From: Streptomyces sp. NA02950
Lineage (GTDB): Bacteria > Actinomycetota > Actinomycetes > Streptomycetales > Streptomycetaceae
Reading direction: 5' to 3'
DNA length: 64,000 nucleotides
NCBI RefSeq assembly: GCF_013364155.1
Contig: NZ_CP054916.1
Span: 9,454,001-9,518,000, forward strand
In this document: positions 46,349 through 54,542 of the stretch, piece by piece
How the letters are laid out: each line of letters starts with the position of its first letter
How positions within the stretch are numbered: position 1 is the first letter of the stretch
Program-made: the position numbers and the translations under genes
The notes under the pieces: generated by a model
Databases searched by the model: none
What the model saw: only the letters and a program-made list of their open reading frames with translations
Told to the model about the DNA's origin: nothing

Positions 46349-48763
46349 CTACCGGGTCAGGGCGGGCATGCCTAGGTCCACCCTGCTCATCACGGAGCTC
46401 CGGTGCGCCTGCGCGCGCTTGCTGCGCAGGAACCTCAGGGTGAGGTCGAGTCCTTCTACCTCACCGCGCCAGCCTTCGTCAGTCGCACGTTGGCGGCGGG
46501 CCAGCAGATCGGCCTCCAGCTCGTCCAGGCGGGGCAGCATCTTGGGGTTGATCGACAGCATCGGGCAGCGGATGCAGGCGTGCTCGTGCGCGCAGGGGGT
46601 CCCGTAGGGGCGTCCGCAGGAGCCGAGCTCGACCTTGCGCTTGTCAAAATGCTCCTGGAAGTCGCTCCACTCCCCATCGGTCGGCCGGCGGTACTCCGTC
46701 GGCGGCCGCTTGGCCCGTCGACGGTCGAGGAATTCGGTGTAGTGGGCGATGACGTCGTCGTCGAAGACGGCAACATAGCCGCGGGTGGTCTGGATATCGA
46801 GGTGGCCTAGCAGGGCCGCGCCGATGTGAATGGGCAAACCGTTGTTGACCAGGTCGGTGGCGAACAGCCTTCGGAAGTCGTGCGGGGCGAATCGGATCTC
46901 GGCGAACTCCGGGTGTGTGGGGATCAGGGCCTTGGCGGCGTTAAGGACAATCTGGCGCACCCCGCTGACCGACAGCGCCCGCGGGGTGCCGCTTTGCACC
47001 CGCTGGAAGAGGTAGGGCAGCGGTTCGCACCAGGTGCGTTCACTCTGGTCGTAGCGGGGGCAGACCGGGACGGTCCCGTGCTCCTCACGGTGCCGACGGA
47101 TGATCTGCGCGGTGACGTGGAACAACTCCGCAGACATGGGGATGACGCGCTCGCGATCGCTCTTGGACGGGCTGATCACCAGCAGGGCGACGACCTCGCC
47201 GTTAGGGCGCTGGTATTGACGGACGCTCAGGTGGGTCAGCTCGACGAGTTCCTCGCGACGCAGGCCGGCCAGGCGCAGGGTCTCCACCACGGCCCATTGC
47301 CAGAAAGCGCTGTTCTCCTCGTAGGCCAGGCGTATCAGTTCGCCGGTGTCCCTGTTGATCACCCGGATCGGTTCGGAGCCGAGAAGTTCGGGCTGGCGCG
47401 CGGTGGCCTTGCTGGCGGCGCGCTGCCAGGTAACGCCGTCGACGACGAACTGCTCCCCCAGCCCGGCTTGCTTCGCCGCGTCCAACAGAGTCCGCAGGCG
47501 CTGCCATTCGGTGGTGACGTGCTCGGAAAGGATCGCCAGTAGCGGCTGACGCTCGCGGGTGCGGTTGGCCATCCGCTCCTGCAGGCGGCGCCGGCGGATG
47601 TGGAACCAGCGCAGATCGGCGTCCCGGATCGGGCAGGGAGCCACCCAGCGGCTCCAGCGTTCGGGCTCGGCCGCCGACCAGGTCTGCAGGTCCAGGTAGA
47701 AGGCGCGGACAGCGAGGAACGGGCCGTCGATGTGCTGGCGGGGCTTGCCGTCCTGGCGGACGAGCAGTCGCTCCTTCCAGGCTTGGACGATCTCTTCGCT
47801 CAGCCGCAGGTCGGCCTGGTCCGGGTTGATCTCTTCCACGCTCTTCCAGAAGTACCGGACCAGGTTGCGCACCAGGTTGTCCAGCGTGCCGTAGTCGACC
47901 TCGACGGCACGGCGGCGAATGTAGTCAACCAGCAGGTCGCGGACTTCGCGGTTGCGTAGCTGGTGGCGGTCGACCAGGTCATCGACGGACTGGCGGCCGC
48001 GGATCCTGGCGTCCTGCAAAGTCTGCGGAACCCAGGCCGGCAGAACACCCATGTCGCGCAACACCGGCCAGGCGGCGGCGATCCGGCATCCGGGGCGGGC
48101 GTCGGCGTAGTGCACGAGCGCGCCCGGGGTCAGATCGGCCAGGACGACCCCGTAGACGGTCAGCGCCCTGCACAGATGCCGGATCGCGCTCTTGCGTCCG
48201 TCGGCGCTGACCGGGCGCCGTTGCATCCGAGTGCGGAACTCCTCCAGGAGCGGATCACGGCTGATGGCCAGGAACTTCTCGGTGTACTGCGGAGGGTTGG
48301 TCGCCCGGAATGCGTCCTCGGTTGGCTGGATCAGCCGCATGGCGAAGGCGATCCCGGCAGCCCGAGTGAGCCGGCTGCGCCACTTGGGGTCGCCGTCGGC
48401 GAGGTCGGCGACGGCCCGGCCGGGCTGGTTGCGACCGGCCGCCTCCCATCGTTCCTGCCAGGTCTGCCCCGGCTCGGCGGTCAGCAGGTGCAGCAGGCGG
48501 CGCATCCCGTGCTTGTAGTCGGCCCGGGCGTTGCGGCTGACGTCGGTGAACTCATCGGCGACGAGGACCACGATCTGGTCGATCGTGGCGGACGACAGCT
48601 CCCCGAGCGGCCGTGGAGGCCGGTCCGGGACCGGCGGCGGTTCCGGCGCGATCTGGGGGAGATGCCCGTCCGGCAGCGACGTGCCGGGCTCGGCAGCATG
48701 ACGGCGGATCCGGTTCGAGGTCAGGTGCGGGCGCATGTTCGGCCCGACAGCGCTATCGGTCAC
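46349..48763 (-). CDS. Large tyrosine recombinase (TnpB-like)
   Basis: An 804-residue protein. The C-terminal half has a tyrosine-recombinase catalytic core: Arg in AGLRREELVELTH, HDFRRLFATDLV, LLGHLDIQTTRGY with the nucleophile Tyr. It ends with a Cys-rich tail (CGRPYGTPCAHEHACIRCPM) that probably binds zinc. The N-terminal half is a long helical region with no clear match. GTG 48763 overlaps the previous recombinase by 11 bases. The pair of overlapping recombinases resembles Tn554-type TnpA/TnpB. Confidence 0.88.
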   Translation of the reverse strand: MTDSAVGPNMRPHLTSNRIRRHAAEPGTSLPDGHLPQIAPEPPPVPDRPPRPLGELSSATIDQIVVLVADEFTDVSRNARADYKHGMRRLLHLLTAEPGQTWQERWEAAGRNQPGRAVADLADGDPKWRSRLTRAAGIAFAMRLIQPTEDAFRATNPPQYTEKFLAISRDPLLEEFRTRMQRRPVSADGRKSAIRHLCRALTVYGVVLADLTPGALVHYADARPGCRIAAAWPVLRDMGVLPAWVPQTLQDARIRGRQSVDDLVDRHQLRNREVRDLLVDYIRRRAVEVDYGTLDNLVRNLVRYFWKSVEEINPDQADLRLSEEIVQAWKERLLVRQDGKPRQHIDGPFLAVRAFYLDLQTWSAAEPERWSRWVAPCPIRDADLRWFHIRRRRLQERMANRTRERQPLLAILSEHVTTEWQRLRTLLDAAKQAGLGEQFVVDGVTWQRAASKATARQPELLGSEPIRVINRDTGELIRLAYEENSAFWQWAVVETLRLAGLRREELVELTHLSVRQYQRPNGEVVALLVISPSKSDRERVIPMSAELFHVTAQIIRRHREEHGTVPVCPRYDQSERTWCEPLPYLFQRVQSGTPRALSVSGVRQIVLNAAKALIPTHPEFAEIRFAPHDFRRLFATDLVNNGLPIHIGAALLGHLDIQTTRGYVAVFDDDVIAHYTEFLDRRRAKRPPTEYRRPTDGEWSDFQEHFDKRKVELGSCGRPYGTPCAHEHACIRCPMLSINPKMLPRLDELEADLLARRQRATDEGWRGEVEGLDLTLRFLRSKRAQAHRSSVMSRVDLGMPALTR

Positions 48764-50021
48764 CGAATACCGCCGCAATATCGTCGGCGTCGTACTTCGC
48801 TGACCACCGGACCGGCTCTGTCGGCCGCTGGTAGTGCTCGGCAAGCTGATCGAGCAGGTCGTCCAGGCGCACTGCCGTGTAGAGGGCCGTGGTGCTGATA
48901 TGCGCGTGCCGCAAGATGGTCTGCACCTCCACCAGCGTCAGCGCCGGGTCACGTGCCATCCGTGTCGCCGCGGTGTGCCGAAGATCGTGCAGCGTCCAGT
49001 TCGTGCCCAGCTGTTCGTCGGCGCGCTGAAGGATCCGTCGCGTCGCCCAGTAGCTCAACGGCCTCGGCTCGCCTCGCCGGGTACGCCAGACGGGATCGCC
49101 ACCCGCGGGCAGGCCCGCTTCCTCGAGGTAGCCGGCCAGGTAGGCCAGGGCTTCCGGGGAGACGGGGACCGCCTGCCGCAGCCGGGTCCCCTTGGAGATC
49201 ACCCACAGCTGGCCCTTGGTCCATTCGACGTCGCTGAGCTGGACACCCAGAAGTTCCGAGGCCCGGGCACCGGAAGAGACGTAGCACGCCAGCAGGGCCC
49301 GGTCACGGCTACAGCGCATCGCGGCGAACAACTCCTCCCACTGCGAGTCGGGGATCGCCCGCGGCTGACGGGCCGGGACCTTCGGCCGCAGCCGTGCCCG
49401 CCGATGCGGCCTGGCGGACTCGATCGGCGACACGTGCGCCAAGGCCCGTCGGCGGGATCTGCTGTCCGGCACCGGATTGACGACAGGTCCCCGCCCGAAG
49501 TGCAGGTGGAAGGAGTAGAAGCCGTGCACCACCGACAAGTTGTGCGCAATAGTGCGCGGCGCATACCCGGACCCCAGATTCGGCTTGCCGGTCTTCGGAT
49601 TGACCGTCCCCGCTGCCAAGGCATCCACGCGGCGGCGTTGCCGCTGCGGGTTCGGCGCCGACCGCAGCCACCCCACCAGCGTGGCGGTCTCGGCCTCGGT
49701 GGCCTGCTCCCACCCGACGTCGACCGCCCACAGCAACCGGAACCACCGCAGCAGGTCGTGACCGTAGCTCCGACAGGTCAGCGGTCTCACATCGCCCAGC
49801 AGCAGATCCCGCAGGTACCGGCTGACCGGCTCGATCTCCCGACTCGCTCCATCGACCACCACGTACGGCAGCGACGTCACCGTGCCTTCAACCACGGCGC
49901 CGACCCGCGGCAGATCCGTCCGGCCGTCCATCAAATCCCGATGCGCACCAGTGAACTCAGCATTCCCAAACATAAGGACAGATGCTTCATGCCCGTGCCA
50001 ACTGATCGCCAGCAGATCCAC
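48753..50021 (-). CDS. Tyrosine recombinase (TnpA-like)
   Basis: A 422-residue integrase: SAM-like N-terminal domain (about 100-210), then the catalytic domain with SSGARASELLGVQLSD (Arg), ISKGTRLRQAVPV (Lys), LHDLRHTAATRMARD (His, Arg) and ILRHAHISTTALYTAV (His, Tyr). It is complete. The true start may be the ATG at 49973 (MFGNAEFTGAHRD), because 49974-50021 contains no clear ribosome site. The gene begins only 16-65 bases from the point where DUF5131 sequence resumes, as expected for an element's terminal gene. Confidence 0.92.
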   Translation of the reverse strand: MDLLAISWHGHEASVLMFGNAEFTGAHRDLMDGRTDLPRVGAVVEGTVTSLPYVVVDGASREIEPVSRYLRDLLLGDVRPLTCRSYGHDLLRWFRLLWAVDVGWEQATEAETATLVGWLRSAPNPQRQRRRVDALAAGTVNPKTGKPNLGSGYAPRTIAHNLSVVHGFYSFHLHFGRGPVVNPVPDSRSRRRALAHVSPIESARPHRRARLRPKVPARQPRAIPDSQWEELFAAMRCSRDRALLACYVSSGARASELLGVQLSDVEWTKGQLWVISKGTRLRQAVPVSPEALAYLAGYLEEAGLPAGGDPVWRTRRGEPRPLSYWATRRILQRADEQLGTNWTLHDLRHTAATRMARDPALTLVEVQTILRHAHISTTALYTAVRLDDLLDQLAEHYQRPTEPVRWSAKYDADDIAAVFGDR

Positions 50022-50035
50022 CAGAAAGTGCAGTC

Positions 50036-50138
50036 AACGGAGCAGTGGGGCGGTCGGACCCCGAAGGCATCCGGTCGGCACCTTCAGGGCCGCACCTGGG
50101 ACCAGATGCCTATGCCCGAACCTGTGCCTGCAGGCTGA
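50036..50138 (+). pseudogene. DUF5131 fragment B (C-terminus)
   Basis: QWGGRTPKASGRHLQGRTWD followed by QMPMPEPVPAG and TGA. It matches the tail of DUF5131 (KQVGGLTPKAGGRLLDGRTW in the intact gene at 42110) and continues exactly from the end of fragment A. It overlaps the convergent TcmP gene by 29 bases. Confidence 0.75.
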
Positions 50139-51231
50139 TCCGGCTTTTCGTCGTGAGCTTGCCCGGCGACTGGACGGCGATCACGCCGTCCTGCCGCATC
50201 TGCCGGGCCGCCTTCAAGGCATGCTTCGGCATCCAGCGGGCGGTCTCCGTCAGCAGCCACTCGCCGATTGCCTCCACGGTGGTGGCCCCGGCGCTCAAGC
50301 GCTGGGCGACCAGTTCGGCCAGCTCGTCGTCGATCAGACCCGCCGCCTGGAACAGGTCGAGCTGGCCGTCTGCTTTGGCACCTCGGGTACGGGGGTCGCG
50401 AAAGCTCTCGCCATCGAGGTCGTCGACCTTCCACATGGCGTCCTTCATCGCTTTCAGGCCCGCGGTGCTGCCGGTGCCGAAAACGAGGTAGAGGGGCTGC
50501 CCGGTGCGAGGGACGAGTTCGAACTGCAGCTGGTAGCCGAATCCGGCCCGGCGCAGCGCGTCCCGGTAGGTGCGCAGCCACACGAGCCACTTCTCGTCGG
50601 GTCCCAGCTCGTCGGCGGCCGCGGTCCAGAAGCCGCGGCCGCCGAAGACCGTGTCGAGGATGTCGGCGTTGAGCTCCTCGCGGCGGCTGAACCAGTTGGG
50701 TCCGAAGGTGGTGATGACGTCGCTGGAGCGGTTGCGGGCGATGCTGGACATCACGTGCAACGGCACGTTGACGCTGCCCCAGCTGTCGAAGATCCCCAGG
50801 ATTGGGTGGCCCCAGGCTCCGAGCTCGTCGAGAACTGCGGGGCTGTCGCGGCCCGCTTCACCGCGCCGGACCTCCACCCGTACCGGCAGATCCTTGAGCG
50901 GCCCGAAGCGGGAGACGAGTTCCGTCACGAGGTGCTCGTGGCGCGCGCGGTCCTTCTCGATGAATATCAAATGCACCCGCCTGGGGCTGAGGTGCATGCG
51001 GTCGACCGGGTGATGACCGAGCAGGCGGTCCAGGATGAACACCGGCGAGCCCGGCTCGCCGTCCTCGTAGCGGCCCGGGCCGGCGAACGCGTCCAGGAGC
51101 GTGACCCGGGGCCGGGAGTAGCCGGTGCTCTGGGAAGTCTGCAGCAAAATCGGCCACCAGGCGTCCAGGTATCGCTGGTACAACCGGTGCTTGGCCGCGG
51201 TCGCCGGCTCCAGCTTCCATAAGACGCCCAT
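50110..51231 (-). CDS. tcmP: Three-Cys-motif partner protein TcmP
   Basis: A 373-residue TcmP. Typical parts are HRLYQRYLDAWWPILLQ, VTLLDAFAGPGRYEDGEPGS (a SAM-binding-like loop), RVHLIFIEKDRARHEHL, FDSWGSVNVP and PNWFSRREEL. TcmP is a partner of DUF5131-type three-Cys-motif proteins; its fold resembles a methyltransferase, and the function is unknown. ATG 51231 has AGGGGG about seven bases upstream. The neighbouring DUF5131 is broken here (fragment B); an intact one lies 7 kb away, so the pair may still function together. Confidence 0.88.
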   Translation of the reverse strand: MGVLWKLEPATAAKHRLYQRYLDAWWPILLQTSQSTGYSRPRVTLLDAFAGPGRYEDGEPGSPVFILDRLLGHHPVDRMHLSPRRVHLIFIEKDRARHEHLVTELVSRFGPLKDLPVRVEVRRGEAGRDSPAVLDELGAWGHPILGIFDSWGSVNVPLHVMSSIARNRSSDVITTFGPNWFSRREELNADILDTVFGGRGFWTAAADELGPDEKWLVWLRTYRDALRRAGFGYQLQFELVPRTGQPLYLVFGTGSTAGLKAMKDAMWKVDDLDGESFRDPRTRGAKADGQLDLFQAAGLIDDELAELVAQRLSAGATTVEAIGEWLLTETARWMPKHALKAARQMRQDGVIAVQSPGKLTTKSRISLQAQVRA

Positions 51232-51287
51232 CCGTGCCCCCTGTTCAGGATCGCCACGGTCGGCGGCTGGCCGCGTGAAGATCGCTC

Positions 51288-51479
51288 CCAGGGCACTTGA
51301 TGCCGTCCTTATCAAAGAGGCAGTCCACCACTTCACAGACTTGGAGAAGACGCTCAACGGGCTCGCCGGGCTCCTGGCACCCGGGGGGAGGCTGCTCATC
51401 GTCACTCTGCCGCCGAAGATTGACTATCCGCTCTTCCCAGCCGCGATTGACCGTTTCGCCGAGGGGCAACCTGACCTAA
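51288..51479 (+). pseudogene. SAM methyltransferase fragment interrupted by an IS
   Basis: LDAVLIKEAVHHFTDLEKTL, NGLAGLLAPGGRLLIVTLPP, then FPAAIDRFAEGQPD. It is the motif V-VI part of a class I methyltransferase; the 5' part is missing. It is cut at 51479, the target site of the IS5 element. Removing the IS and one TAA would join GACCTAAGCTTGGCG in an open frame, though the continuation is not obviously methyltransferase. Confidence 0.6.
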
Positions 51480-51591
51480 GTGGCTGTTGTCGTTCCGAAT
51501 CTGAGGGCTGCGTTTTCGCTGGTCAGGCATAGCGTGGGTGACTCGGTGGGAGTGGTGGCGTGTCATGTCGTCGTTCCCCGGGAGGTTGCGG

Positions 51592-52129
51592 ATGCCGTCG
51601 GTCGTCGGACTGCTGGAACAGCACGAACTCGCCGCTCGCCGTCGAGTCGACGGGTTGCGTGAGGAAGCCGATCGCATCCAGGCCGAGCTGGCCCAGGCCG
51701 AGCAGGAATGGCAGGAGTGGGCGATCGCCCGCAGACGAGTGGGCACCGTCCTGGCTCCGGACGACGGCAACATCGCTGATGAGGAGGCCGCCCCCGGGCT
51801 CACGGGACGCGGACACGCGCTCGGCGCCCAGACAGGCGGCGAAACCGAAGTCGCGGGTGCCGGTGTGGTGTGAGGGGCTGGCGTGGTCGGTGCTGTCGGT
51901 GGACTATCAGCGTATCCTCGAGGCCCTCGCGAACCGGCACCGGCTCCATCAAGGGCCGCTGACCTGCCAGGAATTGGCCGTGATGTTCGGTCTGGACGCG
52001 GTGCCGACCAAGGTGGAGGCGCTGCGGTCGAAGGCGAAGCGCCTGGTCGCGCGGGGCTGGCTGGCCGAGCGGCAGCCGGGCCGGTTCACCCTGGCCCAGG
52101 GCCCGGCTGGACAAGTCGGCGCGTCATGA
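51592..52129 (+). pseudogene. IS-associated accessory protein (coiled coil, winged helix), frameshifted
   Basis: Homologous to the protein at 10658. The N-terminal part reads PSVVGLLEQHELAARRRVDG and REEADRIQAELAQAEQEWQE; from about 51790-51870 it must shift frame to reach LSVDYQRILEALANRHRLHQ, VPTKVEALRSKAKRLVARGW and GRFTLAQGP. GGGAGG lies seven bases before ATG 51592. The stop overlaps the convergent transposase by 44 bases. Confidence 0.75.
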
Positions 52130-53003
52130 GCAGGGTCATCGACCAGTAGACCATCGCCTCGGCGCTGGTGGTGCGGCGTTCGAAGTCGCGCACCAGACGG
52201 CGGGTGCGCATCAGGTGGGCGAAGAACCGCTCGACGATCCACCGCTTGGGCAGCACCACGAAGCCGCGCATGTCGTCGCTGCGTTTCACGATCGCCAGGA
52301 CCAGCGAGAACGCGGCGAGGCAGTGCTCGACGAGGCTGCCGGTGTAGCCGCCGTCGGCCCAGACCAGTTCCAGCCGGTGGTGTATGTCGGCGACCTGCCC
52401 GAGCAGCACGTGAGCGGCGGTGCGGTCGCCGGTGTCCGCGGCAGTGACCATCACGCCCAGCAGCAGGCCGAGCGTGTCGACCACGACGTGCCGCTTGCGC
52501 CCGTTGACCAGTTTGCCGCCGTCGAAGCCACGGCTGTCGGCGCCGACGACGGCGTCTGCCTTGACCGACTGCGAGTCGATCACACCGGCCGTCGGTGCCG
52601 TGTCGCGGCCCAGCGTTGCGCGGACCTGTCCGCGCAGCCGGTCGTGGAACTCCTTGACCAGACCATGGTCACGCCAGCGGCGGAAGAACGCATACACCCG
52701 GTCCCACGGCGGGAAGTCCACTGGCATCGCCCGCCACTTGATCCCGTTGTCCACGAGATACCGGATCGCGTCCAGCATCGCGCGGTGGCAGTACGCCTCC
52801 GGCTGCCCGCCCCGGCCGCGCAGCCAGGCCGGCACCGGCAGCAGCGGCCGGACCCGGGCCCACTCCGCGTCCGTCATGTCCGACGGATACCGCCGAACAC
52901 GTTCTGGATGATCGGCGGCATTCCCGAACCGGTGAGCGACACAATCACACGTCGGTGCAACCGAGTTGAACTTCACCGGCGCGAGCACGTACAACTGCGG
53001 CAA
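52086..53003 (-). CDS. IS5-family DDE transposase
   Basis: A 305-residue transposase related to that at 9745: GVIDSQSVKAD, VWADGGYTGSL and KRWIVERFFAHLMRTRRLV. It starts at a TTG at 53003, with AGGAG six bases upstream; the aligned copy 1 uses GTG in the same place, which supports this rare start. It looks intact. Confidence 0.92.
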   Translation of the reverse strand: MPQLYVLAPVKFNSVAPTCDCVAHRFGNAADHPERVRRYPSDMTDAEWARVRPLLPVPAWLRGRGGQPEAYCHRAMLDAIRYLVDNGIKWRAMPVDFPPWDRVYAFFRRWRDHGLVKEFHDRLRGQVRATLGRDTAPTAGVIDSQSVKADAVVGADSRGFDGGKLVNGRKRHVVVDTLGLLLGVMVTAADTGDRTAAHVLLGQVADIHHRLELVWADGGYTGSLVEHCLAAFSLVLAIVKRSDDMRGFVVLPKRWIVERFFAHLMRTRRLVRDFERRTTSAEAMVYWSMTLLMTRRLVQPGPGPG

Positions 53004-53260
53004 CAGGGTCTCCTGGATCTCGGTTGGCTTCGCAACCCCGAGCTACCAAGAGGCCCTGCCCCGTGGCCAGCGGCGATCACCCGATCGAGACTCCCGTTCG
53101 ACGCACCCCTCAAGATCGGAACGACAACAGCCACTAAGCTTGGCGTTTAACCTCGACCGTTCACCTGACTTGCTGATCTTGGTTCTTTCCTGGGACAGCA
53201 GGGCGGCCGTTCTTCACACTTCGAGGTGTCGAGCAACGTCGCGTGAAGGAACGGCCGCTG

Positions 53261-53905
53261 ATGAAGAGTCTCGCCGCTGAACAGTCCGCTGACGCCGCGT
53301 TGGGTGTCCTGTCCCACTTTCGTGTCGAGTTCTACGACTGCCTCTACACCCGGGCGGATGCGCTCTTCGAGCTCACCGACCGGTGCTGTGCTCCGATGGG
53401 CCGGTGACGTCGCTGGCCGAGTTGACGCTCACGCCCGAGCACCGGCGTGGGCACGGGGCAATGTACGACGCAGTCAATCACGGCTGGCTGGAGCCGCGCC
53501 GCCTGCGCAGGCTGCTGGCCGCCACGCCGCTGCCACGTGCCGCCGACGGGCGGATCGTGCTCGCGGTGGATGTGAGCAACTGGCTGCGCCCCGACGCCCC
53601 ACCAGTCCTGGCTTGCTGTTCTGCCACGTCTACGGGCGGGGCGGCAGCGCCGATCAGTTCATCCCCGGCTGGCCCTACTCCTTCGTCGCCGCGCTGGAGA
53701 CGGGACGCACGTGGACAGCCGTGCTGGACGCGATCCGGCTCGGGCCGTCCGACGACGCCACCGCGGTGACCGCCACCCAGATGCGCGAGGTGGTCACCCG
53801 ACTGGTGCACGCCGGGCAGTGGCGGCCGGGCGACGCGGACATCCTCGTCGTCATGGACACCGGCTACGACGTCACCCGCCTCGCCTACGTCCTCGCCGCC
53901 CGCCT
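53261..53905 (+). pseudogene. IS701-like transposase remnant, copy 3
   Basis: ATG 53261 (GAAGGAACGG upstream) reads VLSHFRVEFYDCLYTRADAL. There are then frame changes near 53390 and 53615: PEHRRGHGAMYDAVNHG, VLAVDVSNWLRPDA, FIPGWPYSFVAALETGRTW and ILVVMDTGYDVTRLAYVLA. It ends near 53905, where other sequence follows. A left-end-like string lies at 53178. Confidence 0.8.
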
Positions 53906-54023
53906 CGCCCAGGCCGACCCGGCCGCCACCACCGCGCTCGCCATCTGGCTGGACCGCGTCCTCGTTCCCACCGAGCCACCGGCGGAAGCGGAAGCGAAAG
54001 CGGGCGAGGACGGCGCGCGGTGA
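53906..54023 (+). pseudogene. Gene tail upstream of the Cys-rich protein
   Basis: RLAQADPAATTALAIWLDRV, then EAEAKAGEDGAR and a stop at 54023. It is fused in frame to the IS701-like remnant. Its stop overlaps the next start by 4 bases, so it is probably the real tail of the gene that once preceded 54020. The family is unknown. Confidence 0.4.
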
Positions 54024-54283
54024 GCGCGGCCGACGACACGGTGATGGCCACCTGGAGCGAGCACAGTGACATCGGGCACCACTACGAGGACCTGCTCGCC
54101 ACCGGCCGGGTCATCTCCTGGACCGAGCCGCCGTTCGGCGGGACGGCCCACCCCGACGACCCCGACTACAACCCGATCTGCCGCTGCCCGCTCACCCCGC
54201 AGCAGTTCTGTATGGAGTGCGCCGGTTGCGCAGCATGCGGGCAGTGCACGGGTCCGCGCGTCTGGCCGCCGCTCCGGAACTGA
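54020..54283 (+). CDS. Small Cys-rich, probably zinc-binding protein
   Basis: An 87-residue protein. The C-terminal half has seven Cys in CRCPLTPQQFCMECAGCAAC plus GQC, which suggests one or two zinc sites. The GTG start overlaps the upstream stop (GTGA). I do not recognise the family. A hairpin follows at 54297. Confidence 0.6.
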   Translation: MSAADDTVMATWSEHSDIGHHYEDLLATGRVISWTEPPFGGTAHPDDPDYNPICRCPLTPQQFCMECAGCAACGQCTGPRVWPPLRN

Positions 54284-54296
54284 TCACCGAGGGCAA

Positions 54297-54336
54297 TCCC
54301 CCAGTCTCCCAGCACTCCTGTGAGGCGGCTGGGGGC
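54297..54336 (+). terminator. Hairpin after the Cys-rich gene
   Basis: CCCCCAG ... CTGGGGG arms, with a nested CCCAGC/GCTGGG pair, 14 bases after the stop. Confidence 0.5.
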
Positions 54337-54394
54337 TTAAGACGCAGCTGATGGCCACCTCCGCACGCAGCAGCGCGGCACCGCGCATCCGCGG

Positions 54395-54439
54395 TTCCTC
54401 TTCCTCCGTGTCGCCGATGGCGACACGGAGGAAGAGGAA
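54395..54439. terminator. 21-bp perfect hairpin with a 3-base loop
   Basis: Arms 54395-54415 and 54419-54439 are exact reverse complements; the loop is GAT. One arm is pyrimidine-rich (TTCCTCTTCCTCC). It lies between convergent genes, so it could be a bidirectional terminator; the stem is unusually long for that. Confidence 0.7.
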
Positions 54440-54542
54440 GAAGACCGCTTCCGGTGGCGCGGCGGTCCGGGCTCCGGAGAAAATCACCTGGACGTGAGGA
54501 TGACGCGCCGAGCCTGATCGGACTGCAAGCCCTACGGGACGA

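Larger units (their letters stand above)
51480..53134. mobile_element. IS5-family element with a convergent accessory gene, copy 2
   Basis: 1655 bp. Ends: GTGGCTGTTGTCGTTCCGA at 51480 and its exact reverse complement ending at 53134. It is flanked by TAA on both sides (51477-51479, 53135-53137), a 3-bp TNA-type duplication. Contents mirror copy 1: transposase (here minus) and accessory gene (here plus) with overlapping 3' ends. Confidence 0.9.
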
